Below are positions 51,821-60,086 of a stretch of 64,000 nucleotides of DNA, one piece after another. The translations under genes were made by a program, and so were the position numbers. This DNA comes from Candidatus Nitrohelix vancouverensis. GTDB lineage: Bacteria; Nitrospinota; Nitrospinia; Nitrospinales; VA-1. The notes under the pieces were generated by a model. It was not told the origin of the DNA. It worked only from the letters and a program-made list of their open reading frames with translations, and made no database searches. Within the stretch, counting starts at the first letter, position 1. The number at the start of each line of letters is the position of its first letter. The stretch lies in contig CP048620.1 of assembly GCA_015698305.1 (NCBI GenBank), positions 1,762,557 through 1,826,556 of the forward strand, read 5' to 3'.

Positions 51821-53455
51821 ATGAACGGCCCGATTAAAGACAGCCAGCAACTGATTCATCAGTTCAACAATATGAGGGAGTTGCTGTTGGCAATGCCGCA
51901 GGAGAGAAACCTGTCCACCCTGCTGGAAATGGTGGTTGGCAAGACGGTTGACGATCCTTATTTGATGCTCACTCGTATTTGGCTGATCCGTCCCGGCGAC
52001 AGATGCGATTCCTGTCCTCTGCGTGAGGTCTGCATTGACCAGACCCGGTGCCTGCACCTGGTCGCGCAAAAATACAGCCTGGAATTTGATCCCGGGACCG
52101 CAGAACTGGAGGATGATTACATTCGTATTCCACTGAGTGTGGGAAAAGTAGGGCGCTGTGCGGTGACCGGAGAGACTGAGGATGCGACAAATATAGAGGA
52201 AGATTTCGAGAGAACTATCTCGCGAAACTGGGCGGACAAAAACGGCGCGACTGGTATGGCGGCTCTGCCGCTTGTTTTTCATGGCAAGGTGCTTGGCGTT
52301 TTTGGAACCGTGATGTGGCGTGATGTGGAGGTGGAAGGGGAGGGCTTATTCTGGGGAAGACTGGTGGCGGACAATCTTGCGGGTGCGATCGTCAATGCGG
52401 AAGCGTTTGAAAAAATTGAAAGCCTGAACAAACAATTGGAAGACGATTTTGAATATCTAAGCCAGGAGCTTGTGGAGTCTCAGGCTTTTGGCGACATCAT
52501 CGGTCAAAGTCCGGCCTTGAACACAATGGGGCGAAAGATTGAGATGGTCGCCGACACCGAGGCGAATGTATTGATAACGGGTGAGTCCGGAACGGGTAAG
52601 GAGTTGGTGGCGCGGGAAATTCATCAGAGAAGCCGACGCTCGCGGCGCCCTCTGATCAAGGTCAACTGCGCCTCTATCCCAAAGGACTTATATGAAAGTG
52701 AATTTTTTGGTCATGTGAGGGGAGCGTTCACCGGAGCGATTCAGGACCGCAAGGGACGCTTTGAACTTGCCAATGGAGGAACCCTGTTCCTCGATGAAGT
52801 GGGCGAAATTCCTCTGGAAGTTCAGAGCAAGTTGTTGAGAGTCTTGCAAGAAGGCGAGTATGAACGCTTGGGCGATGAGCGCACGAAGACGACCGATGTG
52901 CGTATTCTTGCCGCAACCAATCGGGAATTGAAACAGGATGTACAGAAGGGATTATTCCGCCAGGATTTATATTATCGCCTGAATGTATTTCAAATTGAAT
53001 TGCCGCCGCTGAAGGAGAGACCGGAGGATATCCCCCTGCTGGTGAATCATTTCATAGGCCTGGCTGAGAAGCGGTTCAACAAACAAATCAAGCCGGTTTC
53101 TTCGCGTCAAATGGCCCGATTGCAAAAGTACGATTGGCCCGGCAATATCCGGGAACTTCAGAATTTGGTGGAGCGGGCGATCATCACTGCGCATTCTGGA
53201 AAGTTGAAATTTGATATTCCAGATTCCGACCCGGATCGGGATGTTGAGATTGCGAATGATCTCCCCCAGCCCCAAGCGATCCTTTCTGAAAATGAAATGA
53301 AGCGCAGGGAGAAAGAAAATATCCTGCTCGCATTGGAGCGTTGCGGCGGAAAAATTTACGGGACAGAGGGAGCCGCAAATCTATTGGGCGTCAAGCCGAC
53401 GACGCTGGCGACGCGCATTCAGGCCATGGGTCTCAAGAAAAAATACGTTAAATGA
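51821..53455 (+). CDS. GAF-AAA+-Fis sigma54-dependent transcriptional activator
   Basis: ATG 51821 (MNGPIKDSQQLIHQFNNMRE) is preferred; the 18 residues before it derive from operator repeats. Residues 20-210 form a GAF-type sensor containing a cysteine cluster CDSC-x5-C-x5-C, a possible Fe-S or metal site. The AAA+ domain has Walker A GESGTGKE, the sigma54-contacting GAFTGA loop, Walker B GGTLFLDEVGE, and RILAATNREL. The C terminus is a Fis helix-turn-helix (GAANLLGVKPTTLATRIQAM). It is divergent from the dioxygenase operon and should activate its sigma54 promoter from upstream palindromes. The inducer is unknown. Confidence 0.92.
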   Translation: MNGPIKDSQQLIHQFNNMRELLLAMPQERNLSTLLEMVVGKTVDDPYLMLTRIWLIRPGDRCDSCPLREVCIDQTRCLHLVAQKYSLEFDPGTAELEDDYIRIPLSVGKVGRCAVTGETEDATNIEEDFERTISRNWADKNGATGMAALPLVFHGKVLGVFGTVMWRDVEVEGEGLFWGRLVADNLAGAIVNAEAFEKIESLNKQLEDDFEYLSQELVESQAFGDIIGQSPALNTMGRKIEMVADTEANVLITGESGTGKELVAREIHQRSRRSRRPLIKVNCASIPKDLYESEFFGHVRGAFTGAIQDRKGRFELANGGTLFLDEVGEIPLEVQSKLLRVLQEGEYERLGDERTKTTDVRILAATNRELKQDVQKGLFRQDLYYRLNVFQIELPPLKERPEDIPLLVNHFIGLAEKRFNKQIKPVSSRQMARLQKYDWPGNIRELQNLVERAIITAHSGKLKFDIPDSDPDRDVEIANDLPQPQAILSENEMKRREKENILLALERCGGKIYGTEGAANLLGVKPTTLATRIQAMGLKKKYVK

Positions 53456-53462
53456 AACGATG

Positions 53463-53490
53463 CCCGGCCTGCTCGGAAGCGGAGGCCGGG
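53463..53490. other. Hairpin between convergent genes
   Basis: CCCGGCCT (53463-53470) pairs with AGGCCGGG (53483-53490). There is no T-run; it may act as a weak bidirectional terminator between the activator and cytochrome genes. Confidence 0.45.
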
Positions 53491-53509
53491 TACGGTTCCT
53501 ATCCGTAGA

Positions 53510-54421
53510 TCACTCTTCTTGATAGCGAAACGTTTTCTTTTTCCTGTCGTAAGGCATACTGCTTTTTTGAAACCGCAGTCGTCCTTTTTTAACGATAAAG
53601 TTTTCTATCTCCAGCGGCTTTGTTTCTGATATCGCCACCTCGTCGTTTCTTTCTTTGATATGCTCGAGTTTCTGGTCCTGATTGTCTTCAGACCAGTACG
53701 TGTCCACCGGGTGGACGTGTTTGACCCTTTCCTTAAAATCAAATTTATATTTTTCGTGCACTTCCGGCTGGAACGGCGTTTTGGAATGCGTGTGACAGCG
53801 GGTACAGGCGTTTTCATAATCCCAGCGCTGACCGTATTGTTCGGTGTCCGATTTGCTGAACTTGCCGCGCGTTGATTTCATGATAGCGCGAAGGTGCCTG
53901 CCTCCCGCGACGGAATGACACATCTCACAACCCACCTGCTCCTTGTTGGGTTCCTCGGGATCAATACGCGTGCTAATGTCCCTGCCCTTTCGGCTCTTGG
54001 TTCCTGCGGGTCTGAATCCGCCGCTCTGGCGGTAGCCCGTTGTATGGCATCGGAGGCAAAGGGGACTGCTTGTGTAATCTTTTTCAGGATCCAGATTCAC
54101 TCTCTTTTTGGCCTCAGCGCGTTGCCCGGGCTTTAGCAATTGGTAGGTCTTGCCGTGCGGAGAATTTTTCCAAGCCTTGTAGTAAGGATCATGGCAACTG
54201 CCGTTGCATTTGGTGGAGCCGACATAGCGCGGTCGCTTGCGCAAGGTTTTAACCAGTTTTTTGGTTTTCCTCTTCTTGATGCCCAGTTTTTTTACGAAGG
54301 CCTCTTCTTCTTCCGTCAATTCTATTTTTTTCTTGCTCCTCGCTTCCGCTTTCATGTCTGGAAATACAAATACCGAAAGCATGGAAAAGATCAATACTAA
54401 AAAGAGTGATTTGGAATTCAT
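53510..54421 (-). CDS. Periplasmic tetrahaem c-type cytochrome
   Basis: The 303-aa protein has a Sec signal (LFLVLIFSMLSVFVFP) and four haem-binding motifs: CNGSCH (residues 72-77, the rarer CX3CH form), CLRCH (122-126), CEMCH (165-169) and CTRCH (206-210). The arrangement and extra histidines resemble cytochrome c554-like carriers of nitrogen and sulfur metabolism. The C-terminal 80 residues are charged and haem-free. It probably passes electrons in the periplasm. It has no operon partner here and is divergent from nhaR. Confidence 0.88.
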   Translation of the reverse strand: MNSKSLFLVLIFSMLSVFVFPDMKAEARSKKKIELTEEEEAFVKKLGIKKRKTKKLVKTLRKRPRYVGSTKCNGSCHDPYYKAWKNSPHGKTYQLLKPGQRAEAKKRVNLDPEKDYTSSPLCLRCHTTGYRQSGGFRPAGTKSRKGRDISTRIDPEEPNKEQVGCEMCHSVAGGRHLRAIMKSTRGKFSKSDTEQYGQRWDYENACTRCHTHSKTPFQPEVHEKYKFDFKERVKHVHPVDTYWSEDNQDQKLEHIKERNDEVAISETKPLEIENFIVKKGRLRFQKSSMPYDRKKKTFRYQEE

Positions 54422-54534
54422 TATTTTTTTTTGTTTGGTTAGTAATTTTTGAAGTAGGGTGGCATAGCTTTTAATTAAAATAAAATTGATTTATAATTAT
54501 ATTTATATAATTAAAAATCTATCTATAGAGGATC

Positions 54535-55419
54535 ATGAGAAATCTTCCAAATTTCAATCATCTGTATTATTTCTGGATCATTGCCAGAGAAGGTTCCATC
54601 AAGAAAGCAGGGCAGAAGCTCAATCTCACTCAACCGGGGCTGAGCGGGCAGTTGAAAAGTCTTGAAGATTATTTCGGAAAAAAATTATTTGACCGGAAGA
54701 TACGTAAGTTGGTTCTTAACGATGCGGGTCGGGTGGCGCTCGAGTATTGCAGTAATATTTTCAGCCTTGCCGAGGAGATGGAATACGCGGTCAAACAAAT
54801 TCAGCCCAAAAAACAAACGCTGGTGCGCGTTGGCGTTCTCCCCTCGTTGTCGGCGACGCATATTCATGAATTCGTTGTTCCCTTGTGGAAGGATAAAACC
54901 GTATTGGTGAGCGTGGTCGAAAACAATCTGGACGAATTGTTGTTTCAACTCGAAAGCAAGAATCTGGAAATCGTGCTCAGCGATCGCGAGGTGCCTCATA
55001 AAAGGCGCTTGTTCAGCTTTCGACTGCGCCCGCGGAGGATCATTGCGGTTGGAAATCATGAGTTTGCCTCTGCCAGGAAAAATTTTCCAGCATCCCTGAA
55101 TCATCTTCCAATGATTCAGTTGACCGAGCACAGCCAGATCCATGACGAAATTCAACGTTATTTTGCGCGTCATAAAATAAAACCTCAGATCGTTGGCGAA
55201 GCGGACGATGTGACCTTGCTTCGCCTGGCGGCTATTCAGGGGCATGGGGTTGCGGTGCTTCCAGAGAATACCGCAAACGAGGCGATCGCTCAGGGTTTGC
55301 TGATCAGGTTGGGGGAATTGAAGAATGTGAAGTCGGACATGTGGGCGTTAGCGAGCGCCGATTCAAAAAAAATAAAAATCGTTGAAAAAACAATCAACCG
55401 ATTTCTGTCGAAAGTTTAG
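54535..55419 (+). CDS. nhaR: LysR-type regulator, NhaR-like
   Basis: The 294-aa LysR protein starts LPNFNHLYYFWIIAREGSIK with helix-turn-helix KKAGQKLNLTQPGLSGQLKS, the pattern of NhaR, the Na+-responsive activator of nhaA. GAGG lies just before the ATG. The effector domain spans about 90-290. The nhaA antiporter gene begins 257 bp downstream on the same strand, supporting the assignment. The intergenic region has no obvious terminator, so NhaR probably binds there. Confidence 0.85.
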   Translation: MRNLPNFNHLYYFWIIAREGSIKKAGQKLNLTQPGLSGQLKSLEDYFGKKLFDRKIRKLVLNDAGRVALEYCSNIFSLAEEMEYAVKQIQPKKQTLVRVGVLPSLSATHIHEFVVPLWKDKTVLVSVVENNLDELLFQLESKNLEIVLSDREVPHKRRLFSFRLRPRRIIAVGNHEFASARKNFPASLNHLPMIQLTEHSQIHDEIQRYFARHKIKPQIVGEADDVTLLRLAAIQGHGVAVLPENTANEAIAQGLLIRLGELKNVKSDMWALASADSKKIKIVEKTINRFLSKV

Positions 55420-55676
55420 TCGATCCTTCATTCGTCTGCTGGCAAAGGGGTGATCGCACAGAGTCATTCTGTTATATCAATGAATTGTTATGAGCCCGTT
55501 TAAGCTGTAATAAAGGGATGACGCAGGCCGTCGACTTGTTTTTTGTTCGATGCAATGTCATGCTAATGGGAGTCGCCTGTTGATGTGACATTCGCGTCGC
55601 TAAATTTTACGCCGTGTTTTTGTGTTGTTTAATTTAAAAATTTTTTTATTTTTCTAACGTTTTTTTCTGATCTCTT

Positions 55677-57029
55677 ATGAATGACGTCTCTTTAAATCCC
55701 GTTGAAAAGAAAGTGGCGAGAATGCTTTCGCCGTTCGAAAAATTCATTGAAAGCCAAACCTCTACGGGACTACTGCTTGCGGGCGCCACCTGCCTGGCAA
55801 TGGTGTTTGCGAATTCGGATATGAACCGCATGTATCGTGAAGTGATTCTTACCGATGTGGGGCTTCTTGTTGGGTCCAGTCAGTTCACCATGTCGCTTGA
55901 AGAGTGGGTGGGAAGCGGTTTCATGGCCTTGTTTTTCTTTCTCCTTGGTCTGGAATTAAAACGCGAGTGTCTGGCGGGTGAAATGCAAAACCCGCGTCAG
56001 ATTGGCATTGTCTTAAGCGCTGCTTTAGGCGGGATGGTTCTCCCTGCACTGATCTATTATCTGACCAATCTCGATTCGGGTTATCAGCAGGGCTGGGCGA
56101 TTGCCATGGCGACGGACACCGCTTTCGCGCTGGGAGCCTTGGCATTTTTTGCGCGCAAGGTGAGCCGCGAGCTTTTTGTATTCTTGACGGGACTGGCGAT
56201 ATTTGACGACTTGGGCGCCATCACGGTGATCGCTGTTTATTATACGGAGTCGCTTCATCTGGAAGCTTTGCTAAGAGCCGGGGCGGTCCTTGTATTATTG
56301 ATCGGCATGAATATTTCCGGCGTGCGCGCCGCATGGGCGTATTTTATCCTGGGTCTTGTTTTATGGATGTTCGTTCATGAATCCGGCGTCCATGCGACGG
56401 TTGCAGGGGTGCTTGTTGCCTTGACCATCCCGGCGCGTCCGAGTCTGCAATCGGGTCGGTTTGTTCAGCGGGTGCGCAAGTTGATTTCAAAATTTGAACG
56501 GAGACAGGAATCGGAAAATGAAGTTTTATCGGATCAAAAGCAGAGCGGTCTGATGCTGAATATTGAGGAGGTCGCTCGCCAGGCGTCGACTCCGCTCCAA
56601 CGCTGGGAAACGAAACTGGAAAACCCGATTGCTTTGGTCGTCCTTCCCGTTTTCGCCTTGTGTAGTGCGGGGATCCGTCTGTCGGACCAGGATCTTGGGA
56701 GCGTGTTGAGTTCGTTCGTCTCTCTTGGAATCATCGGAGGGTTGGTCGTGGGAAAACCGCTTGGCATATTTCTTTTTAGCAAAGCGGCGGTTAAACTGGG
56801 CCTGGGTTCTCTGCCTGAGGGCATGGGCAACAAGGAGTTGCTTGGCGTTGGCTTGTTGGCGGGAATGGGTTTTACGATGTCGATATTCATCGCCATGCTG
56901 GCGTTTAAAGGGCAGCCTTTACTGATAGAAGAAGCAAAACTGGCGATCCTGATTTCAACCTTTCTGTCCGGGTTATTGGGCATTCTCTGGTTGGCGTTGG
57001 CTACCAGAAATCGTATCGATTCGAATTAA
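55677..57029 (+). CDS. nhaA: Na+/H+ antiporter NhaA
   Basis: The 450-aa NhaA has about 12 membrane helices. The ion-binding aspartate pair is in LTGLAIFDDLGAITVIAVYY, and the opening segment is STGLLLAGATCLAMVFANS. A loop of roughly 60 residues (about 265-320, PSLQSGRFVQRVRKLISKFE onward) is longer than in E. coli and hydrophilic. It exchanges Na+ for protons across the inner membrane. It is preceded by nhaR and followed 18 bp later by an amidoligase gene, an unusual partner. The Shine-Dalgarno is weak. Confidence 0.92.
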   Translation: MNDVSLNPVEKKVARMLSPFEKFIESQTSTGLLLAGATCLAMVFANSDMNRMYREVILTDVGLLVGSSQFTMSLEEWVGSGFMALFFFLLGLELKRECLAGEMQNPRQIGIVLSAALGGMVLPALIYYLTNLDSGYQQGWAIAMATDTAFALGALAFFARKVSRELFVFLTGLAIFDDLGAITVIAVYYTESLHLEALLRAGAVLVLLIGMNISGVRAAWAYFILGLVLWMFVHESGVHATVAGVLVALTIPARPSLQSGRFVQRVRKLISKFERRQESENEVLSDQKQSGLMLNIEEVARQASTPLQRWETKLENPIALVVLPVFALCSAGIRLSDQDLGSVLSSFVSLGIIGGLVVGKPLGIFLFSKAAVKLGLGSLPEGMGNKELLGVGLLAGMGFTMSIFIAMLAFKGQPLLIEEAKLAILISTFLSGLLGILWLALATRNRIDSN

Positions 57030-57047
57030 TAAGAAAGTGTATTCATT

Positions 57048-58055
57048 ATGAAAAATTCATTCATTCAACCGCCGCGATTACTCAATGATTCTGGTGAGAT
57101 GCGAAAAGTAGGATTTGAACTGGAATTCGCCGCGCAGGATTGCTTGATGATCGCTGAAAAGGTTCGGGAAATTTATGGCGGTGATCTTGAAAAGCTGAAT
57201 CAGCATTATTACAAAATTATTGATACGGATTTGGGAGATTTTTCCGTTCAACTGGATACGCAAATTGTTCATCCGGACAATGTCGATCCTAACGGAAGCG
57301 AGGCCGGCGTCATTGACAATTTTTTCAATGTTGAAGCAAAGGAAAAGTTGTGCGAGTTGATTGGGGATGTTGGAAAGGTTGTGGTGCCTTACGAAGTGGT
57401 CACCGCTCCGATCCCTTTGGACCGTTTGGATGAATTGAATGTTTTGATCGAGGCCTTGCAAGCTCTGGGCGCAGAAGGGACTGATGAATCTTTTTTTTAC
57501 GCTTTTGGCGTGCATATCAATCCAGAAGCCCCTTCTTTAAAATCAGAGTCGATACTGCGCCATTTGCAGGCGTTTCTCCTGCTCAGCGATTGGTTGCATG
57601 AAGTCATGAATATCGATCTGGCTCGTCGGATTTCTCCTTATATCAACACCTTTCCGCGATCCTATGCGAAGCGGGTTCTGTCTCCAGGCTATACGCCAGA
57701 TAGGGATCAATTGATCGAAGATTATTTAGCGGAGAACCCGACCCGGAATCGGGAGTTGGATTTTCTACCGTTGTTCACGCATGTGGAGGCCGATTTCGTT
57801 CAGGAACGATTGGACGACGGATTGACGTCAGCCCGCCCGACCTATCATTACCGGCTTCCCGATTGTCGTTTGAACGACGCGGACTGGAGTTTGTCTCTGG
57901 AATGGAATTTCTGGGTTCAAGTGGAGCGCCTTGCAGACGATCCTGTTGCCTTGCGAACGCTTGGCGACGCCTATCTTGAGCATTTTGAAACATTGATTCC
58001 CGGAGATTGGGGAATTGAGGTTGAGAAATGGATGGAACAAAAAAACGATCGTTGA
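57048..58055 (+). CDS. Amidoligase family protein (ATP-grasp-like COOH-NH2 ligase fold)
   Basis: The 335-aa protein carries the amidoligase_2 signature: KVGFELEFAAQD at the N terminus and VVPYEVVTAPIP in the centre, then the ASP/HIS core around FYAFGVHINPEAPSL. Members are predicted to ligate carboxylates to amines, in lipid, cell-wall or peptide modification. The usual partner, a class I or II glutamine amidotransferase, is absent; instead it follows nhaA directly, which suggests co-transcription under Na+ control. Function here unknown. Confidence 0.8.
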   Translation: MKNSFIQPPRLLNDSGEMRKVGFELEFAAQDCLMIAEKVREIYGGDLEKLNQHYYKIIDTDLGDFSVQLDTQIVHPDNVDPNGSEAGVIDNFFNVEAKEKLCELIGDVGKVVVPYEVVTAPIPLDRLDELNVLIEALQALGAEGTDESFFYAFGVHINPEAPSLKSESILRHLQAFLLLSDWLHEVMNIDLARRISPYINTFPRSYAKRVLSPGYTPDRDQLIEDYLAENPTRNRELDFLPLFTHVEADFVQERLDDGLTSARPTYHYRLPDCRLNDADWSLSLEWNFWVQVERLADDPVALRTLGDAYLEHFETLIPGDWGIEVEKWMEQKNDR

Positions 58056-58089
58056 TTAGCAGCTTTAGTCGAACGAGTTCTGCAGGAAG

Positions 58090-58127
58090 AAAAAAGGGCG
58101 CCGCCTTTAACTTGAAAGGGGCGCCCT
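58090..58127 (-). terminator. Terminator of the SlyD-like gene
   Basis: On the minus strand GGGCGCCCCTTT pairs with AAAGGCGGCGCCC (one bulge), loop about six bases, followed by six T. The hairpin also closes the convergent amidoligase transcript. Confidence 0.8.
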
Positions 58128-58214
58128 GAATGTTTCGGTGATCTTTAAGGCTCGGTGTTGCAATGCAAGGAGCGTCAGTCGCTCAATTCACAGGCCGTGG
58201 CCCGGCCGTTGTCC

Positions 58215-58691
58215 TTAATGATGCGAGTGTCCATCGTGCACGTGTCCGTGCTCCAATTCCTCTTGCGTCGCATCTCGAACTCCAAGGATTTCCACGTTAA
58301 AGTGGAGCGTCTCACCTGCCAGAGGGTGGTTCCCGTTGACGTTGACCTGATCGCCTTCAATACTTTCCACGTTGAAGACATGCTCCCTGCCATCGAGATC
58401 GGCTGAAAATTGCATATTCGGTTTGATATCGACATCTTTGGGGAAATTGGTGCGCGCAATTTGCAATTTCAGCTCGGGAATAGGTTCCCCATAGCCTTTT
58501 TCGGGAGAGACAGTCACTTCTTTTTTGTCTCCAACTCCCAACCCTTCAATAGCTTCCTCCAGCCCGGGCACGATATTTCCCGCCCCGTGCAAATAATTCA
58601 AAGGTTCTTCGGTTTCGGTCCTGCCAAGCTCCGTTCCCTCTGAATCTTTCAAGGTATAGCTCATGGTTACAACGTCATTTTTTTTAATCAC
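58215..58691 (-). CDS. FKBP-type peptidyl-prolyl isomerase, SlyD-like
   Basis: The 158-aa protein starts VVTMSYTLKDSEGTELGRTE and has the SlyD FKBP core with LHGAGNIVPGLEEAIEGLGV and an IF (insert-in-flap) chaperone domain (about 70-120). The His-rich tail GHVHDGHSHH suggests Ni/Zn binding. It should act as folding helper and metallochaperone in the cytoplasm. Monocistronic. Confidence 0.92.
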   Translation of the reverse strand: MIKKNDVVTMSYTLKDSEGTELGRTETEEPLNYLHGAGNIVPGLEEAIEGLGVGDKKEVTVSPEKGYGEPIPELKLQIARTNFPKDVDIKPNMQFSADLDGREHVFNVESIEGDQVNVNGNHPLAGETLHFNVEILGVRDATQEELEHGHVHDGHSHH

Positions 58692-58967
58692 TAGGTATCT
58701 CCTAATATATTCTCAGAATCCTGCCATTATAAATCACCGTTCAGAAATTGAAACCGATATTATCCCTTTGATTATGAAAAATACAAGTGATCTCTGTTAG
58801 TTCCACCACGAAGTTCTTTGATAAGGGGCGTCTGATAAGGAATTAACGTTTTATGAATATATTAATTTTTTATCTAATTGAAGATAGTTTTGAAGAAAAT
58901 CTGAAAATTTACCATGAGACGCACTGAATTTATTCAGTCGATGGCGCTAGAGATCATGAATGGAAGA

Positions 58968-60056
58968 TCATTCGATATCGTACACCGTTCGCAGAGCCTT
59001 GATATTTGCATAGACTTTCTGCCCAACACTCAGTTTCAATAGCTCCAGGGATTTTCGGGTGATGGTTGCCAGAAGCGGACTGCCAACGTCGAGCTTGATA
59101 TCGACGGTTGCTTCCTTCGCCGAAGCGTTTGAGATTTCCTGAATCACCGCCGGAAGCGTGTTCAAAACGCTGGTCTGCTCAGACAGGGGGGATGTGGTCA
59201 GGAACACATCCGATGCATGTATATGAATACGAAGTCGACTTCCAACCGGCGCATCCTGATGCGGAGCGTACAGGGTGTGTTCACCCGTTTGCAGAAGGGT
59301 CAGCTTGTATTCGTCGTCTTGCTCCATGACGGTGGCGTCGAGGACCGCGCCTACCATGGCGGAGCCAACATGTTTCTTCAGGCCGACGCTGGAGAACACC
59401 TCGGCGATGGGGCCGGTTGCGATGATCCGCCCGCGATCCAGCATCACCATGGTGTCGACCAGCTGCAGGACTTCATTGAGCGAGTGGGTGACGTAGATGA
59501 CGGGAATATTCAGGGTCTCCTGCATGCGCTGGAAATAGGGGAGGATTTCCTGTTTTCTTGCGGCGTCGAGCGCGGCGAGCGGTTCGTCCATGAGCAGTAA
59601 TTGCGGTTGCGTGAGCAAGGCTCTGCCAACGGCGACGCGTTGTTTTTCTCCGCCTGAGAGTTGTCGCGGGCGCGCTTGCAGTAACCGGCGCAGATCCAGA
59701 ATGTCGATGATCTGATCGTAGCTGTCGGTCTTGGAAGATCGACGTTTCATTCCGTAGCGAAGATTTCCCTCAACGTTTAAATGAGCGAACAGTCGGGCAT
59801 CCTGAAAGACGTAGCCGATGGGTCGTTCGCTGGCGCTCAAAAACAGTCCCCGTCTTTCGTCCTGCCACACGGTATCGCCAACCTGCATGAATCCGTCGTC
59901 GGCGCGAGTCAGTCCGGACAGACAGCGTAGCAGGGTGGTTTTGCCGCAACCGGAAGGGCCGAAGACAGCGGTGAATCCCTCCAGGGGAATATCGATATCG
60001 GCCTTGAGAGCGAAGTCGGGAAATGAAACATCAAATTTTGCGGTCAAACGATTCAT
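58968..60056 (-). CDS. modC: Molybdate ABC transporter ATP-binding protein ModC
   Basis: The 362-aa protein has an ABC domain with Walker A FGPSGCGKTTLLRCLSGL, signature RQLSGGEKQRVAVGRALL, Walker B LLMDEPLAALDAARKQE and switch His in YVTHSLNEVLQL. The C-terminal third (about 285-360) is a TOBE/mop molybdate-sensing domain (ATVDIKLDVGSPLLATITRK). It powers molybdate import with ModB and ModA. In this operon it is last, separated from modB by a porin gene. Confidence 0.93.
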   Translation of the reverse strand: MNRLTAKFDVSFPDFALKADIDIPLEGFTAVFGPSGCGKTTLLRCLSGLTRADDGFMQVGDTVWQDERRGLFLSASERPIGYVFQDARLFAHLNVEGNLRYGMKRRSSKTDSYDQIIDILDLRRLLQARPRQLSGGEKQRVAVGRALLTQPQLLLMDEPLAALDAARKQEILPYFQRMQETLNIPVIYVTHSLNEVLQLVDTMVMLDRGRIIATGPIAEVFSSVGLKKHVGSAMVGAVLDATVMEQDDEYKLTLLQTGEHTLYAPHQDAPVGSRLRIHIHASDVFLTTSPLSEQTSVLNTLPAVIQEISNASAKEATVDIKLDVGSPLLATITRKSLELLKLSVGQKVYANIKALRTVYDIE

Positions 60057-60086
60057 GGATAGGATTCAATCAAAGTGTCGATTGCC

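Noticed and set aside
58854-58928. 24-codon frame between SlyD and modC
   Set aside because: Too short, A+T-rich, and without a ribosome site.
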